The notes: generated from the sequence alone by a model not told the origin. A stretch of 64,000 nt of DNA from [Clostridium] scindens (GCF_019597925.1 NZ_CP080442.1:3363501-3427500), one strand, 5' to 3'; counted from the first letter of the stretch, positions 35,300-44,221 are shown. Translations and numbers: made by a program.

Positions 35300-35328
35300 A
35301 TTTTAATATATTATGCTGGTTTTGTCAA
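35300..35328 (-). promoter_or_regulatory. Promoter of tRNA-Leu(UAG)
   Basis: On the minus strand TTGACA (35323-35328), 17-nt spacer, TAAAAT (35300-35305). Confidence 0.8.
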
Positions 35329-35373
35329 TTTCTTTCGTACCTGATTTCTTAAAATTCCGCCTGTACTGTCAAT

Positions 35374-35408
35374 GGGAATGCGGATGATGTAAAACCATCC
35401 GCATTCCC
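35374..35408. terminator. Hairpin after the rubrerythrin reading frame
   Basis: A perfect 13-bp stem, GGGAATGCGGATG (35374-35386) against 35396-35408, with a 9-nt loop and no strong T-tract. It separates rubrerythrin from the tRNA-Leu promoter. Confidence 0.6.
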
Positions 35409-35433
35409 CGCCTTTATCCTTCCACAGCCAGAT

Positions 35434-36093
35434 CTAATAATTTTCCACTTTTCTCTCGAAATACGCTTTGGGATATCCGCATGTCGGGCATACTTCCGGC
35501 GCTTCCTCTCCTTCGTGGATGTATCCGCACTGGCGGCATTTCCATCCAAGAGGCGCATCCCCCTTGAAGGTAAGTTCCTTCTTAAGAGTATCCAGAATCT
35601 TTAAGTAACGCTTTTCGTGGGCTGCTTCCACTTTTGCCACATTTTCAAATTTCACTGCAAGGTCTTCAAAGCCTTCTTCCCTGGCTTCTTTGGCCATGCG
35701 GGCGTACATCTGGGTCCACTCTTCGTTTTCCCCGTCTGCGGCTGCCTGAAGGTTATCAGCGGTGCCTCCAAGCCCGTGCCATTCTGCAAACCACATCTTG
35801 GCATGCTGTCTTTCCTGTTCTGCCGTTTCCATAAAGATAGCAGCAGTTTGTTCCATGCCTTCCTGTCTTGCAATCTCAGCAAAGAAGGAGTATTTATTTC
35901 TTGCCTAGGACTCTCCTGCAAATGCTTCCATTAAGTTCTTCTCTGTCTTTGTTCCTGCGTATCTTCCGGAAGCCTTTGCTGCCTCCTCCAGTTTTTCGAA
36001 TTTTTCCGGCCCTACCTTGCATACCGGGCAGGCTGCCGGCGGGTTCTCCCCTTCATGAATATAGCCGCATACGGTACATCTGAATTTTGCCAT
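35434..36093 (-). pseudogene. Reverse rubrerythrin with in-frame TAG at codon 63
   Basis: Reads as rubredoxin (CTVCG, CPVC), then a diiron four-helix domain, then a second rubredoxin (CRQCGYIHEG, CPTCG), 219 codons from the ATG at 36093. Such proteins reduce H2O2 or O2 in anaerobes. The only lesion is TAG at 35905-35907, where relatives have Gln (AGES-Q-ARNKY); a C-to-T change of CAG would create it. All later residues, including the EQERQH and EAAHEKRY iron ligands, stay in the same frame. It is either a very recent nonsense mutation, a sequencing error or a read-through stop. An internal restart at 35856 would lack the first helix. Confidence 0.8.
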
Positions 36094-37560
36094 TGTCTTG
36101 TTCTCCTTTTCTTCTTTCTCTTGATTTGCTTCATTATTTTCTTTATCCTGCTCCCAGGCAGGTTTTGTAAATTCTTTTAAAACCATTCCTTCCGGTCCTA
36201 AGTCTTCTGCCCTGGAATAATAGGACGTATGCAGCATCTCTTCTGCTGCCTGGCTCAATGGCTTTCCGTAGAATTCGCTGTATACTCTCTTAATATCCGG
36301 ATTCTCATGGCTATAGCGCAGCGTCATCTTGGCATCCTTTGCATAGAGCGACTCTATCCGTGCCTTACGCACTTCATCCGTCATCGGCACCTGCGTCTTT
36401 GGCTGTCCGCCTCCTCCGATGCATCCGCCCTTGCAGGTCATAACCTCTATGAAATCATAGGATTTGTCTTCCTTTTTCATCTGCTCTATGAAAGTTCTCG
36501 CATTCTCGGTACCATGAATCACTGCCAGACGGATGGGAAGCCCGCCCATCTCTACCGTGGCTTCTCTTACGCCTTCCATTCCTCGCACAGGTTCAAGACG
36601 CAGATAATCGGACGGAGGATTCTCTCCCGTCACCAGGTAATAGGCTGTTCTGGCCGCTGCTTCCATGACGCCGCCGGTATTTCCGAATATGACGCCTGCC
36701 CCGGACGCCGGACCCATCAGGGAATCGTAAGCCTCATCTTCCAGATCCCCGATGTCGATTCCCTCTTCCTTAAGCCACATAGCAAGTTCCCTCGTGGTGA
36801 TCACGTGGTCCATATCCCGCATGTCCGCAGATCCGTTTGCTTTAGCGGAAATATTCATCTCCCCGCGGCGGATCTCGAACTTCTTCGCCGTGCAGGGCGT
36901 TACTGCCACATTGACGATTTTCTTCGGATCAATGTTGTTTTTCTTTGCAAAATATGTCTTGATAGTCGGTCCCTGCATGCCGATCGGGCTTTTTGCCGAT
37001 GAAATGTTGGGAAGAAGTTCCGGATAAAAGGTTTCCGCAAACTTCACCCATGCTGGACAGCAGCTGGTAAACTGAGGCAGCGGCTTCTTTTTCTCCGTAA
37101 TCCGCTCTACAAGTTCCGATGCCTCTTCCATAATCGTCAGATCCGCTGAAAAGTTCGTATCTAGAACATAGTCGGCTCCCAATGCTCTAAGGGCCGCTAC
37201 CATCTTCCCTTCCACAAAACTTCCCGGAGCCATGCCGAAAGCTTCTCCAAGACCTACGCGTACAGAGGGAGAGGTGCTGAAGATTACGATCTTATCCGGA
37301 TCTTTGATTGCTTCTTTTACTTCTCCGTATTCATAGACCTCGGTGATGGAATTCACCGGACAGACATTGGCGCATTGGCCGCAATGGATGCAGATTGCCG
37401 TATCCTTCGTGCTGACCAGATCATAGAGCCTGCCTACGCCAATTTCCCGCTCGCATACCTGACGGCACTGGCCGCACTTAATGCACAAGTCTTCATGCCT
37501 CTGTATGGCCGGATTATCGGCCTCAATGGGTATTCTGATCTCTGTGTACTTATGGTGCAT
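35905..37560 (-). CDS. [FeFe]-hydrogenase-like protein fused to a rubredoxin segment
   Basis: 551 residues as read. Two [4Fe-4S] ferredoxin motifs use Cys26/29/32/36 and Cys57/60/63/67. H-cluster motifs are TSCCPAW (Cys167-168), TPCTAKKFE (Cys223) and EVMTCKGGCIGGGGQP (Cys376, Cys380). From residue 470 a Lys/Glu/Asn-rich linker leads without a stop into MAKFRCTVCG, the rubredoxin of the rubrerythrin. The linker contains AAGGAG 9 nt before that ATG, so the two may also be made separately. ATG 37560 has AAGGAG upstream. It likely couples ferredoxin to H2 or supplies electrons for peroxide reduction (inference). Confidence 0.82.
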   Translation of the reverse strand: MHHKYTEIRIPIEADNPAIQRHEDLCIKCGQCRQVCEREIGVGRLYDLVSTKDTAICIHCGQCANVCPVNSITEVYEYGEVKEAIKDPDKIVIFSTSPSVRVGLGEAFGMAPGSFVEGKMVAALRALGADYVLDTNFSADLTIMEEASELVERITEKKKPLPQFTSCCPAWVKFAETFYPELLPNISSAKSPIGMQGPTIKTYFAKKNNIDPKKIVNVAVTPCTAKKFEIRRGEMNISAKANGSADMRDMDHVITTRELAMWLKEEGIDIGDLEDEAYDSLMGPASGAGVIFGNTGGVMEAAARTAYYLVTGENPPSDYLRLEPVRGMEGVREATVEMGGLPIRLAVIHGTENARTFIEQMKKEDKSYDFIEVMTCKGGCIGGGGQPKTQVPMTDEVRKARIESLYAKDAKMTLRYSHENPDIKRVYSEFYGKPLSQAAEEMLHTSYYSRAEDLGPEGMVLKEFTKPAWEQDKENNEANQEKEEKENKTMAKFRCTVCGYIHEGENPPAACPVCKVGPEKFEKLEEAAKASGRYAGTKTEKNLMEAFAGES

Positions 37561-37738
37561 AGATTCTCCTTTCTTATGCAAAATAATAGTAACTGTTACT
37601 ATAATTACATATTTTTACATTTTTTGCAATAGGAAAACAGCATTTTTTTTAATTTCTTTTAAAATGGCTCAACATCAGGCAATCATGCAAAAAAAACGCA
37701 CATCCCTTTCAGGATCTGCGTTCCTATATCTCTGCTAC

Positions 37739-37811
37739 TGAGCGTGCGGGGATTCGAACCCCGGACAACTTGATTAAAAGTCAAGTGCTCTACCACCTGA
37801 GCTACACGCCC
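37739..37811 (-). tRNA. tRNA-Lys (anticodon UUU)
   Basis: 73 nt. Acceptor GGGCGTG with CACGCTC, anticodon loop CTTTTAA, T-loop GGTTCGAATCC. Last of a six-tRNA leftward operon. Confidence 0.95.
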
Positions 37812-37820
37812 ATAATTAAC

Positions 37821-37892
37821 CTGGGCTAGTTGGATTCGAACCAACGAATGCAGGAGTCAAAGTCCTGTGCCTTACCGCTTGGCGATAGCCCA
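37821..37892 (-). tRNA. tRNA-Gln (anticodon UUG)
   Basis: 72 nt. Acceptor TGGGCTA with TAGCCCA and discriminator G. Anticodon loop CTTTGAC within CAGGA/TCCTG. Confidence 0.95.
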
Positions 37893-37907
37893 ATAAAAAG
37901 AAAAAAA

Positions 37908-37982
37908 GGTGGGTAATGGGACTCGAACCCATGATATCCAGAACCACAATCTGGCGCGCTAACCAACTGCACCATACCCACC
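37908..37982 (-). tRNA. tRNA-His (anticodon GUG)
   Basis: 75 nt including the extra 5' G that pairs with the discriminator C, as expected for tRNA-His. Anticodon loop TTGTGGT. Confidence 0.95.
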
Positions 37983-38051
37983 ATATATATTACTTATCGA
38001 ACTATTTATGTCCAACTAAGTATCGCTTTATTCAGTTTTCTGTGGTTCTAA

Positions 38052-38125
38052 CGAGCCTGGGGGGATTCGAACCCTCGACCTACGGCTTAGAAGGCCGTTG
38101 CTCTATCCAGCTGAGCTACAGACTC
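38052..38125 (-). tRNA. tRNA-Arg (anticodon UCU)
   Basis: 74 nt. Acceptor GAGTCTG with CAGGCTC, anticodon loop CTTCTAA, discriminator G. Confidence 0.95.
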
Positions 38126-38194
38126 ACAAGACAAACTCTTTAGAACTTATCTTTCTTAAAGCCGCCGTTGCAACTACTTTTAAGGCTTTAAGAA

Positions 38195-38265
38195 AGCGGG
38201 TGATGGGAATCGAACCCACGTATCTAGCTTGGAAGGCTAGTGTTCTACCATTGAACTACACCCGC
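38195..38265 (-). tRNA. tRNA-Gly (anticodon UCC)
   Basis: 71 nt. Acceptor GCGGGTG with CACCCGC, anticodon loop CTTCCAA. Confidence 0.95.
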
Positions 38266-38272
38266 ATGAATA

Positions 38273-38347
<75 letters not shown>

Positions 38348-38399
38348 ATGCTATATTGTCCAGTCACTTTAACCCCTGGTTCTCCGTGACACAAGAGTT

Positions 38400-38428
38400 A
38401 TTATATATGAACGCACCCAGCTTGTCAA
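38400..38428 (-). promoter_or_regulatory. Promoter of the six-tRNA operon
   Basis: On the minus strand consensus TTGACA (38423-38428), 17-nt spacer and TATAAT (38400-38405), about 50 nt before tRNA-Pro. It drives Pro-Gly-Arg-His-Gln-Lys. Confidence 0.9.
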
Positions 38429-38457
38429 CAACTTTTTTCATTTTTTTCCTTCTTTTT

Positions 38458-38937
38458 CTAAAGATAGTTTACCGTGAATTCCGCATGCCCGTTCTGATCA
38501 ATTTCCATCAGCATGTAGCTGGGTCTGCGTCCTTCCTGGCGCGGATAGGACAGGCTCCCGGGATTCAAGGTGATCAAGTCATCCTCCCTGGTAATCGAGG
38601 GCTTATGGGTATGGCCATACATGACAATATCCGCCCCTCTTCCCCTGGCCTCCTCCTTAAGGCGTTCTTCGCTCATGGATACATAATAGTAATGTCCATG
38701 CGTGATAAACACATGGAAGCCTTCTATAAAGAATTCTTCCTCGCCCGGAAGATCGGAGAAAAAATCATTATTGCCTCTGATTATATGCGCAGGACAGTCT
38801 GCCAGCGCCTGGATGTAGTCGTCTTCTCCCTCCACATCTCCAAGATGTATCAGCATGTCTATGGGCTTTACTATCTCCAGCACCTTATCCAGATTCTTAT
38901 GTGACTTGTGCGTATCGCTCACTATCAATATCTTCAT
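38458..38937 (-). CDS. YfcE/MJ0936-family metallophosphoesterase
   Basis: The 159-residue calcineurin-like phosphodiesterase has the metal-binding motifs SDTHKS, HLGDVEGED, RGNND, THGHY and YGHTH in order. The in vivo substrate of this group is not settled. ATG 38937 follows GGGGATGCTAT. It lies 20 nt after the rdgB-like gene, and the three genes to 40756 form one leftward operon. Confidence 0.9.
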   Translation of the reverse strand: MKILIVSDTHKSHKNLDKVLEIVKPIDMLIHLGDVEGEDDYIQALADCPAHIIRGNNDFFSDLPGEEEFFIEGFHVFITHGHYYYVSMSEERLKEEARGRGADIVMYGHTHKPSITREDDLITLNPGSLSYPRQEGRRPSYMLMEIDQNGHAEFTVNYL

Positions 38938-38957
38938 ATAGCATCCCCGCAATCTTC

Positions 38958-39587
38958 TTATTTCTCCAGCTTCATCTTCTCCTCCAGGATTATCCGCATC
39001 TTCCTGAGACCTTCGCCCCTATGGCTTAACTCATTCTTCTTCTCCGGCGCAAGCTGCGCGCTGGTACATCCATGCTCAGGAAGGAAGAAAATGGGATCAT
39101 ATCCAAATCCATTCTCTCCCGCAATCTCATGGCCGATGATTCCTTCCATAGTCCCTCTTACTACCTGGGTGCTGCCGTCCGGAAATGCCGCCGCAATCGC
39201 GCATACGAATCTTGCCGTGCGCTTCTCATCCGGCACGCCATCCAGGCGGTCAAGCAGCGCCTGGTTCTTTATATCATAGGAAGTATCCTCGCCCATATAT
39301 CTGGCGGAATAGATACCCGGCTCCTTATTCAGATAGTCGATTTCCAGTCCAGAATCATCTGCCAGGATCACCGCATCCTTGTATTGTGGCATTCCTGCCG
39401 CAATCTTTGCTATCTCCGCAGCCTTAATCAGAGCGTTTTCTTCAAATGTGCTTCCGTCTTCCACTACATCCGCCTGTATCCCCGCCTCTCTCTGGGATAG
39501 CACCTCTGTCCCCAAGTCTGCGAGTATCATGCGGATCTCTGCCATCTTATGTTCATTGCCAGTGGCAAATATAATCTTCTTCATCAT
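38958..39587 (-). CDS. rdgB: XTP/dITP diphosphatase (RdgB/HAM1 family)
   Basis: Hydrolyses non-canonical purine triphosphates (XTP, dITP, ITP) to monophosphates and protects DNA. FATGNEHKMAEI lies at the N terminus, followed by STFEENALIKA, ADDSGLEID, PGIYSARY and GENGFGYDPIF, all family motifs. ATG 39587 is chosen because AAAGGA lies 7 nt upstream (an adjacent ATG is at 39584). Confidence 0.95.
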   Translation of the reverse strand: MMKKIIFATGNEHKMAEIRMILADLGTEVLSQREAGIQADVVEDGSTFEENALIKAAEIAKIAAGMPQYKDAVILADDSGLEIDYLNKEPGIYSARYMGEDTSYDIKNQALLDRLDGVPDEKRTARFVCAIAAAFPDGSTQVVRGTMEGIIGHEIAGENGFGYDPIFFLPEHGCTSAQLAPEKKNELSHRGEGLRKMRIILEEKMKLEK

Positions 39588-39601
39588 CAAGCCTTCCTTT
39601 C

Positions 39602-40756
39602 TCAATCAACTTCCTTGCGTCTCGGAGGCCTCGGGCCGAGGAACTGGTAGAAATAGGTCTTCAGCATCCCATTATATATCTTGCGGTTCTTGTCCGCCTT
39701 CCTTCCAAAATACCGCTCTGCCTCTTCATAGGAAGTAATCATATAAGCCGACCAGGAATCCAGTCTTTTGAAACTCTCTCCGAATGTCTGATAGAGTCCC
39801 GGCAGATTTTCCTTATCTTCCAGACGCTCGCCATATGGCGGGTTCGTGATAATGAACCCGTATTTCTTAGGATGGCTTAAGTCCTTGACCTCCCTTTCCT
39901 GGAAGTGGATCAGATGCCCCACGCCAGCCTCCTGGGCGTTCTGCCTTGCGATACGGACCACCGCGCCGTCCGCGTCGTATCCCTGGATATCCACATCAAT
40001 GTCATCTTCTATCATATCATTCGCTTCATTTACCGAATCATACCATAATTTTCGCGGGATCAGATTGGTCCAGTCTTCCGCCGTAAAAGAACGGTTCATG
40101 CCTGGGGCGATGTTGGCGGCCATCATGGCTGCCTCAATGGGAAATGTGCCGCTCCCGCAGAAAGGATCTACCAGAATCCGGTCCTTCCTCCAGGGCGTCA
40201 GCATGATAAGCGCCGCCGCCAAAGTCTCTGTGATCGGCGCCTTTCCCGACACCTCCCTGTATCCCCTCTTATGCAAGGACACGCCTGACGTATCAATCCC
40301 AACGGTCACTACATCCTTCATCAAGAATACGCGCACTGGATAAGAAGCCCCGTCTTCCGGAAACCACTCCAGCCTGTAGTGCTCCTGCATCCGCCTGACC
40401 ATTGCCTTTTTCATGATAGACTGTATGTCAGAAGGACTGAACAGCTTGCTCTTTACAGAGGCTGCCTTCGCAACCCAGAACTTCCCGTCCTTTGGTATGT
40501 AGTCTTCCCATGGGAGGCTTCTAGTCTTCTCAAAAAGTTCCTCAAAGGTCGTGGCCTTAAAGCTTCCTACCTTCCACAGAATTCTCTCTGCCGTTCGAAG
40601 GAAAATATTAGCACGGCAGACGGCATCCGCATCCCCATAGAAAGTGACTCTGCCGTCTTCTACTTCTGCAATCTCATATCCCAGATCTATAATTTCTCTT
40701 TTCAGCACCGCTTCCAAGCCAAAGTGGCAGGGTGCAATCAGTTCAACTTTATTCAT
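39602..40756 (-). CDS. THUMP-domain class I RNA methyltransferase (RlmL/YpsC-like)
   Basis: 384 residues. An N-terminal ferredoxin-like/THUMP RNA-binding part (about 1-160) is followed by a Rossmann methyltransferase with DPFCGSGTFPIEAAM and the catalytic TNPPYGERL (N6/N2-type NPPY). Homologues methylate guanosine of 23S rRNA. ATG 40756 follows GGGAG. Confidence 0.9.
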   Translation of the reverse strand: MNKVELIAPCHFGLEAVLKREIIDLGYEIAEVEDGRVTFYGDADAVCRANIFLRTAERILWKVGSFKATTFEELFEKTRSLPWEDYIPKDGKFWVAKAASVKSKLFSPSDIQSIMKKAMVRRMQEHYRLEWFPEDGASYPVRVFLMKDVVTVGIDTSGVSLHKRGYREVSGKAPITETLAAALIMLTPWRKDRILVDPFCGSGTFPIEAAMMAANIAPGMNRSFTAEDWTNLIPRKLWYDSVNEANDMIEDDIDVDIQGYDADGAVVRIARQNAQEAGVGHLIHFQEREVKDLSHPKKYGFIITNPPYGERLEDKENLPGLYQTFGESFKRLDSWSAYMITSYEEAERYFGRKADKNRKIYNGMLKTYFYQFLGPRPPRRKEVD

Positions 40757-40867
40757 AAACTCTCCCAACACGAAATTTATATTTACCTTACTATCTTACT
40801 TTCTTTCCCCATATTTTGTCAATGATTCCCGTCCTATTAGGCGATTTCTTTTGCCCAAAACGAAATA

Positions 40868-40901
40868 TTGCAAGGCCGACGGTATATCGCCTGCCTTGCA
40901 A
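40868..40901. terminator. Hairpin between the methyltransferase and Asn-rich genes
   Basis: TTGCAAGGC (40868-40876) and GCCTTGCAA (40893-40901) pair exactly around a 16-nt loop. Leftward the following bases are TATTTCGTTTTG; a terminator for the Asn-rich gene is likely. Confidence 0.7.
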
Positions 40902-40946
40902 CATTCATTTTTCTTCAGCCTGATCCAATTACGATCTAATCTCTAA

Positions 40947-41189
40947 CTAGTAGTTGTCGCTGTAGTTTGAGCTGTTAGAATTCTTGTTCTGGTTAGATGC
41001 ATTCTTGTTGGACGCATTCTGGTTAGATGCGTTCCTGTTGGATGCATTCTGGTTGGATGCATTCTGGTTGGATGCATTCTGGTTGGATGCGTTCCTGTTG
41101 GATGCATTCTGGTTAGATGCATTCTGGTTGGATGCATTCTGGTTAGATGCATTTGAGTTACTGTTAGATGAATTATAGTTTTTAGCCAT
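40947..41189 (-). CDS. Small Asn/Ser/Ala repeat protein
   Basis: 80 residues, beginning MAKNYNSSNSN. Eleven pentapeptide units NASN(Q/R/K) make up about residues 13-67, encoded by a 15-bp DNA repeat. AGGAGG 7 nt before the ATG argues that this frame is translated; the overlapping frames in the same repeats lack a ribosome site. There is no signal peptide, Cys or charge cluster. The function is unknown; a spore, matrix or antifreeze-like role would be guesswork. Confidence 0.75.
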   Translation of the reverse strand: MAKNYNSSNSNSNASNQNASNQNASNQNASNRNASNQNASNQNASNQNASNRNASNQNASNKNASNQNKNSNSSNYSDNY

Positions 41190-41343
41190 GTCAATTCCTC
41201 CTAATCTTTTTGGTTACGAGATTATTATGTCCTTGACAAATTTTTTTATGTATCAATTTTCACAAAAATGAGTCCTTAATTATATTAAGATTTTTTTAAT
41301 TTTTAACTTGCTTTTCAAATCGTTCTATATTATACTAAAACAT

Positions 41344-41363
41344 GTAGAAAGAATACTTTCTAC
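41344..41363. promoter_or_regulatory. Operator-like inverted repeat upstream of the Asn-rich gene
   Basis: GTAGAAAG and CTTTCTAC flank AATA. On the minus strand a TATAAT follows about 10-20 nt downstream, so the repeat overlaps the expected -35 region of a leftward promoter about 140 nt before the Asn-rich gene. No gene is seen in 41190-41393. Confidence 0.45.
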
Positions 41364-41393
41364 AACCCCTTATTAATTATTTATACTCCCCTC

Positions 41394-41424
41394 AAAAGAC
41401 CGATGGCTCCCCCATCGGTCTTTT
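41394..41424. terminator. Bidirectional terminator
   Basis: AAAAGACCGATGG (41394-41406) and CCATCGGTCTTTT (41412-41424) pair exactly with a 5-nt loop, with A and T tracts on both sides. It ends the DUF1700 transcript. Confidence 0.9.
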
Positions 41425-41454
41425 ACTTTTTTATTTTATTCTATATTATCGGCC

Positions 41455-41913
41455 TCATCGTCGGCTGCCAATGATCCTGAATACGATAATCACAAGGATC
41501 AATGGTACAAGAATCGGCGCAAGAAGGCTGAATATGCCGCCAATTACAGCGATAACCAGCATAAACACCCCAACGATTCCCAGAACCAGAAGCAATTTCT
41601 TCCACCAGGCATCCAGGCCGAATATATGGACTCGTCCTGTTCCGCCCTGCTGCCTCTGATCATAATTCTGCTTTTTAGGCTCGTATCCGTAATCTTCCTG
41701 GGTATTCCCTTGTATCTCCACAGACTCTATGATCGTGCGGGCAATCGCCCATGGATCTCCCAGTTCCGCAACGACTTCTTGCTCGCTTCTTCCCTTCCTG
41801 ACCTCATCCGCAATATAGCCGCTGTAATAATCAACATTCTCCTGTATTACCGGACCGCTCAGGTCATTTGCCAAAGCTTCCTTTAACTTATTTAAAAACT
41901 CGCTTCTTGTCAT
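41455..41913 (-). CDS. DUF1700/HAAS-domain membrane protein
   Basis: 152 residues. An N-terminal helical HAAS/DUF1700 part (SEFLNKLKEAL, DYYSGYIADEV, EVVAELGDPWAIAR) is followed by a Gln-rich linker and two C-terminal hydrophobic segments. Such proteins are often encoded with PadR regulators, but none is adjacent here. ATG 41913 has AGGAGG at good distance; the upstream ATG overlaps that site. Confidence 0.8.
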   Translation of the reverse strand: MTRSEFLNKLKEALANDLSGPVIQENVDYYSGYIADEVRKGRSEQEVVAELGDPWAIARTIIESVEIQGNTQEDYGYEPKKQNYDQRQQGGTGRVHIFGLDAWWKKLLLVLGIVGVFMLVIAVIGGIFSLLAPILVPLILVIIVFRIIGSRR

Positions 41914-42062
41914 GAACATCCTCCTACATATGCATCAGACGGATTCCCGGCTGTAGCCGTACCATATCTTAATAAGCAAAAACCTTGCACTTAGAATATC
42001 ACATCCCTATGTCTATTCCAAGTCCAAGGTTCTTAAATTTTTCTAATCTCTTTATTAAGATG

Positions 42063-44174
42063 TTATACTTCGAAGATCAGGTCGCCGTAGGATGGCATCG
42101 GCCATGCTTCTTTGTCTACGATCATTTCCAGCTCGTCTACCGGCGCACGCAGCGCTGCCATGGCTGGCACCACGTCAGAGTGATAGAATCTTGCCTGGTC
42201 TGCCCCTTCCTCCATGGAGGAAGCCTGATCCGTCACTATAATAAGCGCTTCCAGAGCCTTCTTTGTCTGATTCAGAAGAGAGGATGCTTCCGTAAGAAGA
42301 TCCGCCTGCACGGATGCGTCCGCACCGGCTCCCTTCACGCTGATCACCGTATCCGCAAGCGTCTTCGTGTATTTGATGACCGCCGGGATGATCTGCTTGC
42401 TTGCCATATCAATCATCGTGCGGGCTTCTATATTGATAGCCTTTGAATAATTCTCAAACTTGATCTCCGCGCGGGATTCAAGTTCCGCCCTGGTAAATAC
42501 CTTGAATTCTTCAAACATTTTTATGGTCTTCTCCGTGGTAAGCGCCGGAATCGCCTCTACCATGGAGCGGATATTCGGGAGTCCTCTTCTTCCCGCCTCC
42601 TCGACCCATTCATCAGAATATCCGTTTCCGTTAAATATGATGCGCTGATGCTCATACGCGTATTTCTTGATCAGATCATGCACAGCCATATCAAAGTCAT
42701 CCGAACTTTCCAGCACATCACAGGCTTCTTTAAACGCCTCTGCAACGATCGTGTTGATCACCACGTTTGGCCCGGCCACAGAGTCGCGGGAGCCAACCAT
42801 ACGGAATTCGAACTTATTGCCTGTAAATGCAAATGGAGACGTCCTGTTCCGGTCTGTGGCATCCTTTGCCAGGTCCGGCAGCGTTCTGACGCCTGTCTCC
42901 AGTTTTCCGCCTTTAATGCTGTGTGTGGCTTCTCCGGTAACGACCAGCTGCTCGATCACATCTTCCAGCTGCTCTCCAAGGAATACCGAGATGATTGCAG
43001 GAGGCGCTTCATTCGCTCCCAGCCTGTGATCATTTCCTGGGTCAGCCGCAGACTCCCGCAGAAGATCCGCGTGTTCATCCACCGCTTTCAAGATACACGT
43101 AAGCACCAGCAGGAACTGGATATTTTCATGAGGCGTCTTTCCTGGCTCCAGCAGGTTCTTCCCATCATCTGTGGTAAGGGACCAGTTATTATGCTTTCCG
43201 GAACCATTCACGCCAGCAAATGGCTTCTCATGAAGCAGGCATTTCATGCCATGCTGGCAGGCTACCCTCTTCAATGTCTGCATAACCAGATGGTTGTGGT
43301 CGACTGCCACGTTAGCCTTCGCATAGATTGGAGCAAGCTCGTGCTGAGCCGGCGCTACTTCGTTATGCTGCGTCTTAGCCGTCACGCCCACCTTCCAAAG
43401 TTCCATGTTGACATCTTTCATGAATCCTGCAATCCTCTGGCGGATCGTTCCGAAGTAATGGTCATCCAGTTCCTGGCCCTTTGGAGGCATGGCTCCAAAC
43501 AGGGTACGTCCCGTATAGATCAAATCTTTCCTCTCTTGGAACTTCTTGGCGTCAACCAGGAAGTACTCCTGTTCCGGTCCAACGGATGGAGTGACTTTCA
43601 CGGATGTCGTATTCCCAAATAAACGAATCAGCCGAAGCGCCTGTTCATTGATCGCTTCCATGGAACGAAGAAGCGGCGTCTTCTGGTCTAAGGCTTCTCC
43701 TGTATAGGAACAGAATGCTGTAGGAATGCAAAGCGTGGCTCCGGCAGCATCGTGCCTTACAAATGCAGGCGACGTACAATCCCATGCCGTATAGCCTCTT
43801 GCCTCGAACGTGGCGCGAAGTCCCCCTGACGGGAAAGAAGATGCGTCCGGCTCGCCTTTGATCAGTTCTTTTCCTGAAAAACTCATCAGGACTTTTCCGC
43901 TATCCAGAGGCGCGGAGATGAATGAGTCGTGCTTTTCTGCTGTTACGCCAGTCAGCGGCTGGAACCAGTGAGTGTAATGAGTAGCTCCTTTTTCAATTGC
44001 CCATTCCTTCATCTCATGCGCAATTACATCTGCTGTCGCAAGGTCTAATTCCTTGCCTTCTTCAATCGTCCTTTTCAGATCCTTATAGACTTTCTTGGGA
44101 AGTCGTTCCTGCATGACCGTATCATTAAAAACATCTTCTCCAAAAATGTCAGCTACATTTAATGCTTCACTCAT
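42063..44174 (-). CDS. glnN: Glutamine synthetase type III
   Basis: ATP-dependent synthesis of glutamine from glutamate and ammonia. At 703 residues it has the length of GSIII, much longer than GSI. Typical motifs are GPEQEYFLVDAKKF, EVAPAQHELAPIY, GVNGSGKHNNWSL and the C-terminal NRTSPFAFTGNKFEFR. Its leader carries a terminator hairpin right after the promoter, so it is probably controlled by antitermination in response to nitrogen (inference). Confidence 0.96.
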   Translation of the reverse strand: MSEALNVADIFGEDVFNDTVMQERLPKKVYKDLKRTIEEGKELDLATADVIAHEMKEWAIEKGATHYTHWFQPLTGVTAEKHDSFISAPLDSGKVLMSFSGKELIKGEPDASSFPSGGLRATFEARGYTAWDCTSPAFVRHDAAGATLCIPTAFCSYTGEALDQKTPLLRSMEAINEQALRLIRLFGNTTSVKVTPSVGPEQEYFLVDAKKFQERKDLIYTGRTLFGAMPPKGQELDDHYFGTIRQRIAGFMKDVNMELWKVGVTAKTQHNEVAPAQHELAPIYAKANVAVDHNHLVMQTLKRVACQHGMKCLLHEKPFAGVNGSGKHNNWSLTTDDGKNLLEPGKTPHENIQFLLVLTCILKAVDEHADLLRESAADPGNDHRLGANEAPPAIISVFLGEQLEDVIEQLVVTGEATHSIKGGKLETGVRTLPDLAKDATDRNRTSPFAFTGNKFEFRMVGSRDSVAGPNVVINTIVAEAFKEACDVLESSDDFDMAVHDLIKKYAYEHQRIIFNGNGYSDEWVEEAGRRGLPNIRSMVEAIPALTTEKTIKMFEEFKVFTRAELESRAEIKFENYSKAINIEARTMIDMASKQIIPAVIKYTKTLADTVISVKGAGADASVQADLLTEASSLLNQTKKALEALIIVTDQASSMEEGADQARFYHSDVVPAMAALRAPVDELEMIVDKEAWPMPSYGDLIFEV

Positions 44175-44221
44175 ATCTTTGCGTTTCCTTTCTTATCTGT
44201 CTTAGTATGAATTAATATCCG

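Noticed and set aside
40984..41178. CRISPR-like array or LDAFW-repeat protein on the plus strand
   Set aside because: The repeats are contiguous 15-bp coding units with no spacers. The plus frame has no ribosome site, while the minus frame has a perfect one.
42648..43622. Long rightward frame opposite glnN
   Set aside because: Shadow frame; glnN is unmistakable over this interval.
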